A stretch of 57,027 bases of DNA from contig JANYBD010000268.1 of NCBI GenBank assembly GCA_025360995.1, positions 1-57,027 of the forward strand. Direction: 5' to 3'. The position numbers and the translations under genes are program-made. The stretch comes from Gemmatimonadota bacterium. GTDB lineage: Bacteria > Gemmatimonadota > Gemmatimonadetes > Gemmatimonadales > Gemmatimonadaceae. Shown here one piece after another: positions 18,043 through 27,591 of this stretch (position 1 is the stretch's first letter; each line of letters opens with the position of its first letter). Below the pieces are notes generated by a model. That model worked only from the letters and a program-made list of their open reading frames with translations, searched no databases and had not been told where the DNA came from.

Positions 18043-19745
18043 CCGTCCGCGCCGCTCGCCTGCTGCGTCGCCTCTCCTGCGCAATATGTTGGTTGACGCT
18101 GAGCGGCGCCGCGCTTGGTGCGCAGGCACAGAATCAATTGTTTCAGAGAGCGCTCGATCTCGAGAATGCATCGCGATACCGTGAAGCAGTTGCCGCGTGG
18201 CGCTCCGTGATCGCCTCAGGTGCGACGGCGCAGGGCATTCTGGGTCTCGAACGGGTCTTTACGCAGCTCGGTCAGGAAGATTCCGTGCTGCCACCGCTCG
18301 ATTCGGCGCTTGCTCTGCATCCCGCCGACCGCGCGCTGCGCGGCGCACAGTTGCGGTTACTCCGGTCGATGGGACGCGAGTCAGAAGCACGCACCGCATT
18401 CGACATTTGGCGAAGGATTCTGTCACGCGACGTTGCCCCATACCACGACTATGCCTCGCAGCTTTTGCAAGAGGGCCACACCGCCGCCGCTGATACCGTG
18501 CTCCAACAAGCCACGACGGCCCTCGGATCTGTTCAGGGGCTGACAATTGAGATTGCCCAGTTGCGAGCGGCACTCGGCCTTTGGGGGCAAGCGGCGATCG
18601 CGTGGCGCGAAGCAATGGCTGCCGAATTGTATATCGAATCGGCGGCCATCTATTCGCTGATGCCAGCGCCCGTAGCGGCTCGCGACAGTGTGCGAGGAGT
18701 TCTCGCAAAGTTGCCAATGTCCGCTCCGCGTAAACGGACGCTGGGCGCATTGGAATTGGGCTGGGGAGCTCCGCGAAACGCCTGGAGGGTGCTCTCTACG
18801 CTCACTGTGGCAGACTCGGCATACGACAGCTGGAATGAATTTGCGCAGGATGCCGAGCGGGCCGGGGCGTGGCTGGTCGCACGCGATGCGTTTGTCGCGA
18901 TGCACAAGCAACGACCAAATGCGTCGATCGCTCTTCGGGCCGCTCAGGCCTCGATCAACGGCGGCGACGCTGCCGCGGCACTTCCCTTGCTTGCGTCGGC
19001 GCGTGAAATGCTGCAGCCCTTCGCGATACGAACGCAGGTGCTCCCGTTGCAGTTGAGAGCCTTGAGTCAACTTGGCCGTGGCGCTGAGGCGGAAGCGCTA
19101 CTGGCGACCAGTGCCGACGTCGAAGCGGGCGCACGCAAAAGTTACGCGCGGCTGGTGGCATGGGCGTGGATTCGCGGCGGTGAAATTGAGAGGGCGCGGG
19201 CCGCACTTGCCGGCGCGAATGGCGATGACGAAGACGAAGTCACCGCGTGGCTCGCCTTGTACGACGGCAATCTCGCCAAGGCCCGTCCTGGACTGCGTCG
19301 TCCAGTGGAAATCACCGCAGAAGCGGTGACCGTGATGACGTTTCTCGGTCGGACACAAGCCGACAGTTCACGAACCGCTGGCCGGGCATTTCTCGCATTG
19401 GTGCGTGGGGATAGCGCTCAAGCCTCGGCCGATCTCGAACGTGCCGCGGATGAACTGCCCGACGCGGCTCCATTTCTCCTTGCACTCGCCGCGCGGGTGC
19501 ACGTTGCTCGCCATCAGGATCCCGCCGCCATCGTGCTGTGGGAGAGAATCGTCACGCACTTTGCCGCAGCGCCAGAGGCGGCCGAGTCCGATCTCGAATG
19601 GGCTCGCGCCCTGATACGAGCGAAAAATAATTCGGGCGCGATCGAGCGCCTCGAGCATCTGCTCCTGACGTATCCACAAAGTGCCCTCTTGCCCCAAGCC
19701 CGCCGCGAATTAGAAACACTCCGCACCCGAGCCGCCGAACAGTGA
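18039..19745 (+). CDS. Tetratricopeptide-repeat-like exported protein
   Basis: Signal peptide and helical-repeat sequence (ALDLENASRYREAVAAWRSVIASG...). Confidence 0.7.
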   Translation: MTVRAARLLRRLSCAICWLTLSGAALGAQAQNQLFQRALDLENASRYREAVAAWRSVIASGATAQGILGLERVFTQLGQEDSVLPPLDSALALHPADRALRGAQLRLLRSMGRESEARTAFDIWRRILSRDVAPYHDYASQLLQEGHTAAADTVLQQATTALGSVQGLTIEIAQLRAALGLWGQAAIAWREAMAAELYIESAAIYSLMPAPVAARDSVRGVLAKLPMSAPRKRTLGALELGWGAPRNAWRVLSTLTVADSAYDSWNEFAQDAERAGAWLVARDAFVAMHKQRPNASIALRAAQASINGGDAAAALPLLASAREMLQPFAIRTQVLPLQLRALSQLGRGAEAEALLATSADVEAGARKSYARLVAWAWIRGGEIERARAALAGANGDDEDEVTAWLALYDGNLAKARPGLRRPVEITAEAVTVMTFLGRTQADSSRTAGRAFLALVRGDSAQASADLERAADELPDAAPFLLALAARVHVARHQDPAAIVLWERIVTHFAAAPEAAESDLEWARALIRAKNNSGAIERLEHLLLTYPQSALLPQARRELETLRTRAAEQ

Positions 19746-21037
19746 TGCCCCGCCTTGCACGTTGCCCGCTGCCGGCCCCGTCCACTGTTGCGTGGTTGTT
19801 CGTAGCGCTATTGACCGTCAGTGCGCCGGCCGTTGCTCAACATTTGCTCATCCCTATGGATGATGCCCAGCAAAACCATCTCAAAGCCTACGGCCTGACA
19901 TTCGCGGCGCTGAAGACCGGAAGCAAAGCCGAATGGTTTCTGAATTACCGCGGCGGCAGCTTTCTGCTGATCGACGAACCGGCCCTCCGTCGCAAAGCAG
20001 CACTCGACGGCGTGACCATTGAGCCCATCGACGACGGAGCTGTCGCGCAAGTCCGCCGCGAAATCGCCGCCGGCAACATGGATGCGGTGACGCTCGAGAA
20101 GGCTCCGAAGATTGCGATTTACTCGCCGCCAAAGTCACCGCCCTGGGATGACGCCGTCACACTCGCGCTGAAGTATGCCGGCATCGAGTACACGCAAATC
20201 TGGGACGACGAGGTCCTGAAAACCGACATTGCGAAATTCGACTGGATTCATTTGTTCCACGAAGATTTCACTGGCCAGCTCAACAAATTGTACTTGGGAT
20301 TCCGTGATGCGCCTTGGTTTATCGAGGAACGCGATCGCGATCTGGGTACTGCCCAACGCAATGGCTACGCCAACATTCCGGCACTCAAGAAGGCCGTCGC
20401 CGAACGCTTACATAATTTTGTGCAGCGCGGCGGGTTTCTGTTCGCGATGTGCAATGCCACGGAGAGTCTCGAGCTCGCGATGGCCTCGCAAAATGTCGAT
20501 ATCTCCGGACCGTTCTCTGACGGCACGCCAATGGACCCGGATGCCGACAGCAAAATGGACTGGACACAAACCTTTGCTTTCCAGAATGCACATCTCGAGA
20601 TGTCATCCGGAGTGAATGCGCTCAGCGATATTGACGGGCATCAGGTCAATGTGCCGGCGCGCCGTCAACCGCTCGGCCAGTTCACGCTCTTTAACTTCTC
20701 GGCGAAATTCGATCCGGTCGCAAGCATGCTGGTACAGAATCATCGCAACGTGATTCCCGATTATTATGGCGTCACGACGTCGTTTGCCCGCTCCGTGCTC
20801 AAGCCCGGAGTAACTGTGCTGGCGAACGAAGAGGGAACGCCGTGGGCGAAATACATTCATGGCGACTACGGAAAGGGCTCGTGGACGTATCTGGGCGGGC
20901 ACGATCCCGAAGATCCCCAACACAACATTGGCGCCCCTCCGACCGATCTCGCGCTACACGCCAATTCGCCAGGGTACCGGCTGATTCTCAATAACGTGCT
21001 CTTCCCGGCCGCCAAGAAAAAGCCACTCAAGACGTGA
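19742..21037 (+). CDS. Exported GATase1-like protein of the family often labelled 'asparagine synthetase B'
   Basis: Signal peptide, HLLIPMDDAQQNHLKAYGLTFAALKTGSKAEWFLNYRGGSFLLID; KIAIYSPPKSPPWDDAVTLALKYAGIEYTQIWDDEV. Confidence 0.7.
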   Translation: MMPRLARCPLPAPSTVAWLFVALLTVSAPAVAQHLLIPMDDAQQNHLKAYGLTFAALKTGSKAEWFLNYRGGSFLLIDEPALRRKAALDGVTIEPIDDGAVAQVRREIAAGNMDAVTLEKAPKIAIYSPPKSPPWDDAVTLALKYAGIEYTQIWDDEVLKTDIAKFDWIHLFHEDFTGQLNKLYLGFRDAPWFIEERDRDLGTAQRNGYANIPALKKAVAERLHNFVQRGGFLFAMCNATESLELAMASQNVDISGPFSDGTPMDPDADSKMDWTQTFAFQNAHLEMSSGVNALSDIDGHQVNVPARRQPLGQFTLFNFSAKFDPVASMLVQNHRNVIPDYYGVTTSFARSVLKPGVTVLANEEGTPWAKYIHGDYGKGSWTYLGGHDPEDPQHNIGAPPTDLALHANSPGYRLILNNVLFPAAKKKPLKT

Positions 21038-23604
21038 CGGCTGCCGCGGAACAAGTCGAGCGCCTTGGAAAAGTCCCCGCCAAGGCAATGCGCACGGCAA
21101 TCACACTGGCTGGTGGGAACGAAGTCTGTTTCGCCTGTCAGGTGAATGACGACGGAATCATTACCGGCGCGCGTCCCGTGGCCCGCGGAGACATTCGCAG
21201 CGTGCTTGCCCTGCCGGGTTTTGCCCAGCGCGGTGAGATGCTTGTGCACAATCATCCGTCAGGGCTGCTTGAACCATCCGAAGCGGACATCGAGATTGCG
21301 GCGCGCATCCACGGCGACGGCATCGGCTTTGGCATCATCGATAACCTGGTGTCGCGCCTCTATGTCGTGGTCGAAGTCCCGCGTGAGGCAAAGCGGGCGC
21401 CGCTCGATCCGGCCGATGTGAGTGCGTTACTTGGCCCCTCCGGACCGATCGCCGATCATCTCGGCCGCTACGAAGACCGGCCCGCCCAGCGCGAGATGGC
21501 AGCGAAAATCGCCCGTTTGTATTCGCTCAACGGCATTGCGCTCATCGAGGCCGGTACTGGCGTGGGAAAATCGTTGGGGTATTTGGTTCCGGCACTCCGT
21601 TGGGCGGCACTCAACGGCGAACGCACGGTCGTCTCGACCAATACGATTACATTGCAGGAGCAATTGGTAGGAAAAGATCTGCCGTTTCTCGCCAAGGCGA
21701 TGGGTTTTCAAAAGGTGCGTTTTGCGTTGCTCAAAGGCTGGCGTAATTATCTTTGCTTGCAGCGCCTGGATCAGGCCCGCGCCGCTTCGCGGACACTTTT
21801 TGATGACAGCGCCGTCGCCGAACTCGACGGGCTCGCCGAGTGGGCGTCGACTACGAAGGATGGCTCGACCGCCGATCTGGCCACGCCACCTCGGCACGAT
21901 GTATGGGACGAAGTTGCCGCTGAAGGCGATCTGTGCACACGGCTCCGCTGTCCCCACTTTGAGCGCTGTTTTGTTTTCGCGGCGCGACGCGAAGCAGCGC
22001 AAGCGGATATTGTCGTCGTGAATCATCATCTCCTGATGGCCGATATCGCCGTGCGCCGCGCATCGCAGAACTGGAGCGAGGCCGCCGTGCTGCCGGCCTA
22101 TTCACGAATCGTTATTGACGAAGGGCATCATCTTGAGGATGCCGCGTCGAGCCATCTCGGGCAAACGGTCACGCGGCGTGGATTGCAACGGCTGTTCTCA
22201 CGGCTCGAGCGTCGCGGGAAAGGATTATTGCCGTCGTTGGAAAAGAAACTGAGCCAGGCAAACGATTTGCTCAGCGTGGCCAGTCTTGACCTCGTGCGGG
22301 CGCGGCTCGTGGCGTCGCTGTTTGCTGCGCGCGACCTCAGTGGCCGCCTGTTCGATTTGCTCGACGAATGGTTGGGCACACAGACCGACACACAGGTACG
22401 GTTGACGGAAACGTTCGATGCCGATCCTGTCTGGCGGGCCGGGCTCACGCCCGCGCTCGACGACCTCCTGCGCGAAATCGAGTTACTGGCCAGCGGTCTC
22501 GAAATGGTGCGTGAGCGGTTCGAGACGGATACGCGGCGCGAAGAGGAAATGGCGCCGTTGCTCAACGAGTTGCGCGGGGTCATTCGACGCCTCGGCACAG
22601 CTGGAGATGGTTTGCGCAGCGCGCTACGTCCGGCCGCGAATGTCGGACCACAGGTGCGGTGGATCGAAGTCCGACAGCATTCGCAACGCCGGCATCAGGG
22701 CGCGGACAGCTATGAGGCGCGGGAGGACGCACAGCGCAATGTTGCGGTGGCGGCGGTCCCGCTCGATCTGGCGCCAATCCTCCGTGACGATCTGTTCCGG
22801 CGTGTTGATACCTGCGTGATTACTAGCGCGACGTTGGCGGTTGGCGGCGGATTCGAATTTATCTCCGGACGGCTTGGGCTCGATCAGAACGATGTCGAGC
22901 CAGTGACTTCGAGCCTGCCAAGCCCGTTTGACTATCCGCATCAGGCGGTCCTGGCGCTACCTACCGACTTTCCGGCTCCGAACGAGGATGGCCCGTTGCA
23001 TTTTCGTCGGACAGTCCAGGCCGGCGCCGATCTTATCGAAGCAGCCGATGGCGGCGTATTCCTGTTGTTCACGAGTCACCGCGATGTTCGCGAAGCGGCG
23101 CAAACGCTACGGGCACTCGGCATCGACAGCCGATGGCCACTGCTGGTCCACGGTGAGGAGTCGCGCGACACATTGTTGCGCCGGTTTCGTCAGTTGGGAA
23201 ATGCCGTGCTGATCGGGACGGCATCGTTCTGGGAAGGAGTCGACGTTCCAGGGCGCGCGTTGCGCGGGCTCGTATTAGCGCGAGTGCCTTTCCGCGTGCC
23301 ATCGGAGCCGGTCACGGCGGCGCAATGCGAGGCCATTGAATCGCGCGGTGGTGATGCATTTCGCGATTATATGGTGCCCCATGCGGCGTTGCGACTAAAG
23401 CAGGGGTTTGGCCGTCTTATTCGGACTGCGACGGATCGTGGGGTTGTGTTGCTCTGTGATCCGCGGGTGGTGCGAAAGTCCTATGGCCGCGCGTTGCTGG
23501 AGTCGTTGCCGCCAGCGCGACGAATTGAAGGTCCGTGGGCGATGGTGCGGGAAGAACTTCTACGGTTCTATGCGTCCGACAACAATTCTCGGAATTCGGG
23601 GTAA
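21034..23604 (+). CDS. JAB/RadC-like domain fused to DinG/XPD-type ATP-dependent helicase
   Basis: N-terminus: NEVCF...MLVHNHPSGLLEPSEAD JAMM motif; then IEAGTGVGKSLGYLVPAL Walker A, C-x4-C-x4-C (LCTRLRCPHFERC), VIDEGHHLED Walker B, helicase C-terminal motifs. Confidence 0.88.
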   Translation: MTAAAEQVERLGKVPAKAMRTAITLAGGNEVCFACQVNDDGIITGARPVARGDIRSVLALPGFAQRGEMLVHNHPSGLLEPSEADIEIAARIHGDGIGFGIIDNLVSRLYVVVEVPREAKRAPLDPADVSALLGPSGPIADHLGRYEDRPAQREMAAKIARLYSLNGIALIEAGTGVGKSLGYLVPALRWAALNGERTVVSTNTITLQEQLVGKDLPFLAKAMGFQKVRFALLKGWRNYLCLQRLDQARAASRTLFDDSAVAELDGLAEWASTTKDGSTADLATPPRHDVWDEVAAEGDLCTRLRCPHFERCFVFAARREAAQADIVVVNHHLLMADIAVRRASQNWSEAAVLPAYSRIVIDEGHHLEDAASSHLGQTVTRRGLQRLFSRLERRGKGLLPSLEKKLSQANDLLSVASLDLVRARLVASLFAARDLSGRLFDLLDEWLGTQTDTQVRLTETFDADPVWRAGLTPALDDLLREIELLASGLEMVRERFETDTRREEEMAPLLNELRGVIRRLGTAGDGLRSALRPAANVGPQVRWIEVRQHSQRRHQGADSYEAREDAQRNVAVAAVPLDLAPILRDDLFRRVDTCVITSATLAVGGGFEFISGRLGLDQNDVEPVTSSLPSPFDYPHQAVLALPTDFPAPNEDGPLHFRRTVQAGADLIEAADGGVFLLFTSHRDVREAAQTLRALGIDSRWPLLVHGEESRDTLLRRFRQLGNAVLIGTASFWEGVDVPGRALRGLVLARVPFRVPSEPVTAAQCEAIESRGGDAFRDYMVPHAALRLKQGFGRLIRTATDRGVVLLCDPRVVRKSYGRALLESLPPARRIEGPWAMVREELLRFYASDNNSRNSG

Positions 23605-23613
23605 TTTATCACT

Positions 23614-24228
23614 ATGGAACGTCCAGGTCAGATCGTCTGCGTCGGCCGCAACTATCGCGAGCACGCCAAAGAAATGGGAAACGATGTGCCGACAGAACCA
23701 CTCCTATTTCTCAAACCGCGGTCTTGCGTGGTCGGTGCGGGCGCCGCGATCGAGCTCCCGGTTGGCGCAGGGCGCGTCGATTTTGAGGGAGAGATCGGCG
23801 TCGTCATTGGGTCGCACCTGCGAAAGGCGACCGCGGCAGCGTGTGCTGCCGCCGTGCGCGGCATTGTTGCGGCGAACGATGTGTCTGCCCGCGAGTGGCA
23901 GAAGAACGACGGTCAATGGGCGCGCGCCAAAGGTTCTGATACGTTTCTGCCGCTAGGCGACGAATCCGACGCACCGCGCGACTTGAGCGAGCTGACCGTC
24001 GTGACACGCCTGAACGGAGTGGAGAAACAGCGGGCCAGCTCATCCGAGTTGGTGTTCCCAATTCCGATATTGCTCGAGTACATCACCCGCTTTATCACCC
24101 TTGAGGCGGGCGACCTTGTGCTTACCGGGACACCAGCCGGTGTCACGGCGCTCAGTCATGGCGACGTGATCGAGGTGGAAATTGTCGGATACTCGGCAGT
24201 GAAGAATCCTGTTGTCGCGCTGACGTGA
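23614..24228 (+). CDS. Fumarylacetoacetate hydrolase family protein
   Basis: IVCVGRNYREHAKEMGNDVPTEPLLFLKP, DFEGEIGVVIG, LVLTGTPAGV. Confidence 0.95.
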   Translation: MERPGQIVCVGRNYREHAKEMGNDVPTEPLLFLKPRSCVVGAGAAIELPVGAGRVDFEGEIGVVIGSHLRKATAAACAAAVRGIVAANDVSAREWQKNDGQWARAKGSDTFLPLGDESDAPRDLSELTVVTRLNGVEKQRASSSELVFPIPILLEYITRFITLEAGDLVLTGTPAGVTALSHGDVIEVEIVGYSAVKNPVVALT

Positions 24229-24241
24229 GCGAGCTGACCAC

Positions 24242-25123
24242 GTGACCGGCAAGCGACGACACGTCATCAGCACACCGGGAGAACAGCGTGATCCACTGAT
24301 GCGCTCTTCTGTCGGATTGGCGACCTCAGTGGTTGTACACGTTGTGCTGGTACTGTCGCTCGTCCGATTATTTCTGGTACCGAACAGTTGGCTGTCGCGA
24401 CTTGCGGAGAAGTCGCCGCCGATTGAGCACATCGGAGTGATCACGCTTCCTTCGAGCGACACACCGCACCCACTGCCGCCGAAATCGGGCGGAGACAATC
24501 GACCGGATCGTGCAAATCCAACACCGGCGCCACCGCAAATCGTTGCGCCGACGAACGTGCCGACCGTGATCGCACCGCCGTCAAAGGAAACCGTTGCACC
24601 GCGTGTGGAATCGGGCACGGGGCCGCTGATCGGGGGAGGAGGGCCAACTCGTGGCGTTAGTCCTTTCTATTCCGATCCGCGACTGTGGGTATTGCCCGGT
24701 CCGGTCGTATCGGCTCCGCTCACGCCGAAGCAGCGCATTGACAGTGTCATCGCGACGAATTTCGGAGCGCTGCAAGATTCAATCGACGCCATCCCCAAGG
24801 AGCGCGCGCCAGGCGACTGGACGATAAAAAAAGGCGGCAAGACGTACGGCATTGATCCGCGATACATCCACCTCGGCAACATCTCCATTCCGACGGCGCT
24901 CCTCGCGTTGCTCCCAATTAACATGACGAGCAATCCGACGACCTATCAGAAAAATCAACAGCTCGGGTTGGTGCGCCGGGAAATTCAGGAACAAGCAGCG
25001 CGGATGGGGCGCGACGACGATTTCAAGGCAGCAGTCAAGGCACTACGCGAACGCAAAGACAAGGAGCGGAGCGACAAAAAAGCCGCGGACATTCCGACTA
25101 TCGTACCGCCCGCCCGGCTTTAG
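24242..25123 (+). CDS. Hypothetical membrane-anchored proline-rich protein
   Basis: One N-terminal TM segment (VVVHVVLVLSLVRLFLV) then a Pro-rich linker, somewhat TonB-like in layout. Confidence 0.6.
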   Translation: MTGKRRHVISTPGEQRDPLMRSSVGLATSVVVHVVLVLSLVRLFLVPNSWLSRLAEKSPPIEHIGVITLPSSDTPHPLPPKSGGDNRPDRANPTPAPPQIVAPTNVPTVIAPPSKETVAPRVESGTGPLIGGGGPTRGVSPFYSDPRLWVLPGPVVSAPLTPKQRIDSVIATNFGALQDSIDAIPKERAPGDWTIKKGGKTYGIDPRYIHLGNISIPTALLALLPINMTSNPTTYQKNQQLGLVRREIQEQAARMGRDDDFKAAVKALRERKDKERSDKKAADIPTIVPPARL

Positions 25124-25737
25124 CTATTGGTCTCGCGGGGTGTCGACCGCACAACGCCCGCCAACACACCCAGTACGACATAGTCATCGCCGGCGCCGAG
25201 TTCGACGTCGTTTCCTGTTCCCGGGGCGGTCAGTATCAGCGTAGAACCCTGCCGCTGCATCGTGCGGACCATCGCGACGTTCGCGACTCGTACAACGACA
25301 ACGTCGCCATCTTTGGCGCGCTGAGACGGATGGACGATCACAAGATCGCCAAGCCGAACGCCGTGGGCGGGGGCGTCTTCGTGCAACGCCCGCACGAGGA
25401 CGGCATCGTCGCTTGGTGTGAGCCGACGGTCGAGTGTGACGTAATCTTCGGCCTCGAGCTCGGCGCGGCCGGCTTCGAGATGTAGGACGGGCACCGGGAT
25501 CGTGCCGGCACCACCAGCGAATCCCACGAGTGTTACACCGCGCGACCGGCCCGGTTCGCGTTCGACATAGCCCTTCCGTTCGAGTGCGGCAAGCACATCG
25601 GCCACACTCTTGGTGCTGGGAATCTTGAACTGCGCCGCAATGTCACGCACACTCGGCTGAAACGTATGCTCCGAGAGAAAATCGAGCAGGAAGTGATATA
25701 CCTGTTGCTCGATAGGCGTGAGCGGCGCTCTGGTCAT
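25120..25737 (-). CDS. lexA: LexA-family repressor with apparently substituted catalytic dyad
   Basis: LexA-like wHTH (LTPIEQQVYHFLLDFLSEHTFQPSVRDIAAQFKIPSTKSVADVLAALERKGYVER) plus S24-like C-terminal fold; start at 25737 overlaps the gltX stop. Confidence 0.85.
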   Translation of the reverse strand: MTRAPLTPIEQQVYHFLLDFLSEHTFQPSVRDIAAQFKIPSTKSVADVLAALERKGYVEREPGRSRGVTLVGFAGGAGTIPVPVLHLEAGRAELEAEDYVTLDRRLTPSDDAVLVRALHEDAPAHGVRLGDLVIVHPSQRAKDGDVVVVRVANVAMVRTMQRQGSTLILTAPGTGNDVELGAGDDYVVLGVLAGVVRSTPRETNS

Positions 25738-27203
25738 GCGGGTGGCCCCTGCGCGAGCCATTGCAGTGCGCCGTCGATATTTTGGAGTGTAACGACTTTG
25801 CCGAGTCGGAATATTGTGTGGGTGACGCTGATGCCGACGCTTTTCCCGGTAACGGCAACGCGAATCATTTGAAAAAGCGGTGAAGTGCCGACGCCGCGCT
25901 CTGTGGCGAGGGTCTTGAGCGCCGTCTCGATGGCTTTGTCTTCCCACGGCTCGAGTGTCGCCAGCCGGTCGCGCGATGCACGTATCAAATCGGCAGCAAC
26001 GGCGCGATCGGGCCAGTTCTTCTTTGCCGATTCTGCGTCGATCGTCACAACGTGACCAGGAAAAAAGAGTTCGGTGAGTCCCACCAACTGGTCTGTCGTG
26101 CGTGCGCGCTCTTTACAATCGTCGAGCACACCAACAAACCAGGGCTTGACCTCCTCTACGGAGTCGAGCGATGCAAAGAGTCCGGCCCGCACGAATGCCG
26201 GTGCAACGGCATTGACCAGATCGTCGCCGGTGAGTCGCGACAGATGCTGGCCGTTCATCCATTCGAGTTTTTTTGTGTCGAATACGGCCGCCTTGCGCAA
26301 CAAACCCTTTTCGGAAAAGAGTTCGAGCATCTCCGGCATCGTCATCACTTCGCGGTCACCGCCCGGACTCCAGCCCATCAGGGCGAGGAAGTTGTTCATT
26401 GCCTGTGGCAGGATTCCCTGATGCTCATAGTCGGCGACGGCGGTGGCGCCGTGCCGTTTCGAGAGCTTCTTGCCGTCCATGCCGTGGATCATCGGGAAAT
26501 GTGCGAAACGCGGCAGCGCGGCGCCGAGTGCGTGATAGAGCAGAATCTGCTTGGGCGTGTTGGAGATATGATCGTCACCACGCATCACGTGCGAAATGCG
26601 CATCGCGATGTCGTCCGAGACAACCGCCAGATTGTAAATCGGTGTGGCGTCGGAACGCAGGATGACGAAATCCTCGATGTCTTTGTCGGGAAAGCTGATC
26701 GTATCGTGGACAATGTCGTCCCACGAGATCGTGCCCTCAGGGACGCGAAAGCGGACGGTAAACGGCATGCCGTCGGCGACGCGGCGGCTGATGTCTTCGG
26801 GGGCGAGTCGGTCGCATCGCCGATCGTATTTGAATGCCGTCTTGCGCGCGTCGGCTTCTTTGCGGCGCTCGTCGAGTTCAGCGGCGGTGCAGAAGCAACG
26901 ATAGGCGAGTCCGCGGTCGAGCAGTGACCGGGCGTCGGACTGATGGCGGGCGAGATGCTCCGGAGACCCTTGATAGACGACGGTTTCGTCCCAGTGGAGA
27001 CCAAGCCAGTTGAGGCCATCAAAAATGGCCCGGGTCGATTCGTCGGTGCTACGGGCTTTATCGGTGTCTTCTATACGCAACAGGAAAACGCCGCCAAGTT
27101 GGCGGGCGTACAGCCAATTGAACAATGCGGTGCGTGCGCCGCCGACATGCAGGTAGCCGGTAGGCGACGGGGCGAAGCGCACACGAATCTCTGGAGCGGT
27201 CAT
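25734..27203 (-). CDS. gltX: Glutamate--tRNA ligase
   Basis: VRFAPSPTGYLHVGGARTALFNWLYAR; KLSKRHGA. Confidence 0.97.
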   Translation of the reverse strand: MTAPEIRVRFAPSPTGYLHVGGARTALFNWLYARQLGGVFLLRIEDTDKARSTDESTRAIFDGLNWLGLHWDETVVYQGSPEHLARHQSDARSLLDRGLAYRCFCTAAELDERRKEADARKTAFKYDRRCDRLAPEDISRRVADGMPFTVRFRVPEGTISWDDIVHDTISFPDKDIEDFVILRSDATPIYNLAVVSDDIAMRISHVMRGDDHISNTPKQILLYHALGAALPRFAHFPMIHGMDGKKLSKRHGATAVADYEHQGILPQAMNNFLALMGWSPGGDREVMTMPEMLELFSEKGLLRKAAVFDTKKLEWMNGQHLSRLTGDDLVNAVAPAFVRAGLFASLDSVEEVKPWFVGVLDDCKERARTTDQLVGLTELFFPGHVVTIDAESAKKNWPDRAVAADLIRASRDRLATLEPWEDKAIETALKTLATERGVGTSPLFQMIRVAVTGKSVGISVTHTIFRLGKVVTLQNIDGALQWLAQGPPA

Positions 27204-27300
27204 GTTCTTGCGGCGGGGCCGGAGAATCTAAAATGCGGAGCGGGTCCGGCGGAGTATGACGTCCGACGAACCCGCGGTGCAAGGATGAACAACAAACAAA

Positions 27301-27391
27301 CGGAGCGAGAGGGATTCGAACCCTCGATACAGGCGTAAACCCGTATGCCGGTTTAGCAAACCGGTGCCTTCAGCCTCTCGGCCATCGCTCC
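27301..27391 (-). tRNA. tRNA-Ser(GCT)
   Basis: Minus-strand ggagcga/tcgctcc acceptor, anticodon stem-loop ccggtttgctaaaccgg, long variable arm, T-arm gggttcgaatccc. Confidence 0.93.
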
Positions 27392-27454
27392 TCAAGTACA
27401 ACGCGGTGCTTTTCATGCCTCCGTCACACGCGTAACGCGAGCGCGGCGGCGGAG

Positions 27455-27539
27455 CGGAGAGCACAGGACTCGAACCTGTAAGCGGCTTTCACCGCGGCGG
27501 TTTTCAAGACCGCTGCCTTACCATTCGGCGCAGCTCTCC
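27455..27539 (-). tRNA. tRNA-Ser(TGA)
   Basis: Minus-strand ggagagc/gctctcc acceptor, anticodon stem-loop gcggtcttgaaaaccgc, long variable arm. Confidence 0.93.
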
Positions 27540-27591
27540 AAGAGGTCGAAATGTCGCCGGACGGGGCCGTGGACGCAACGGCTCCAGCGGA

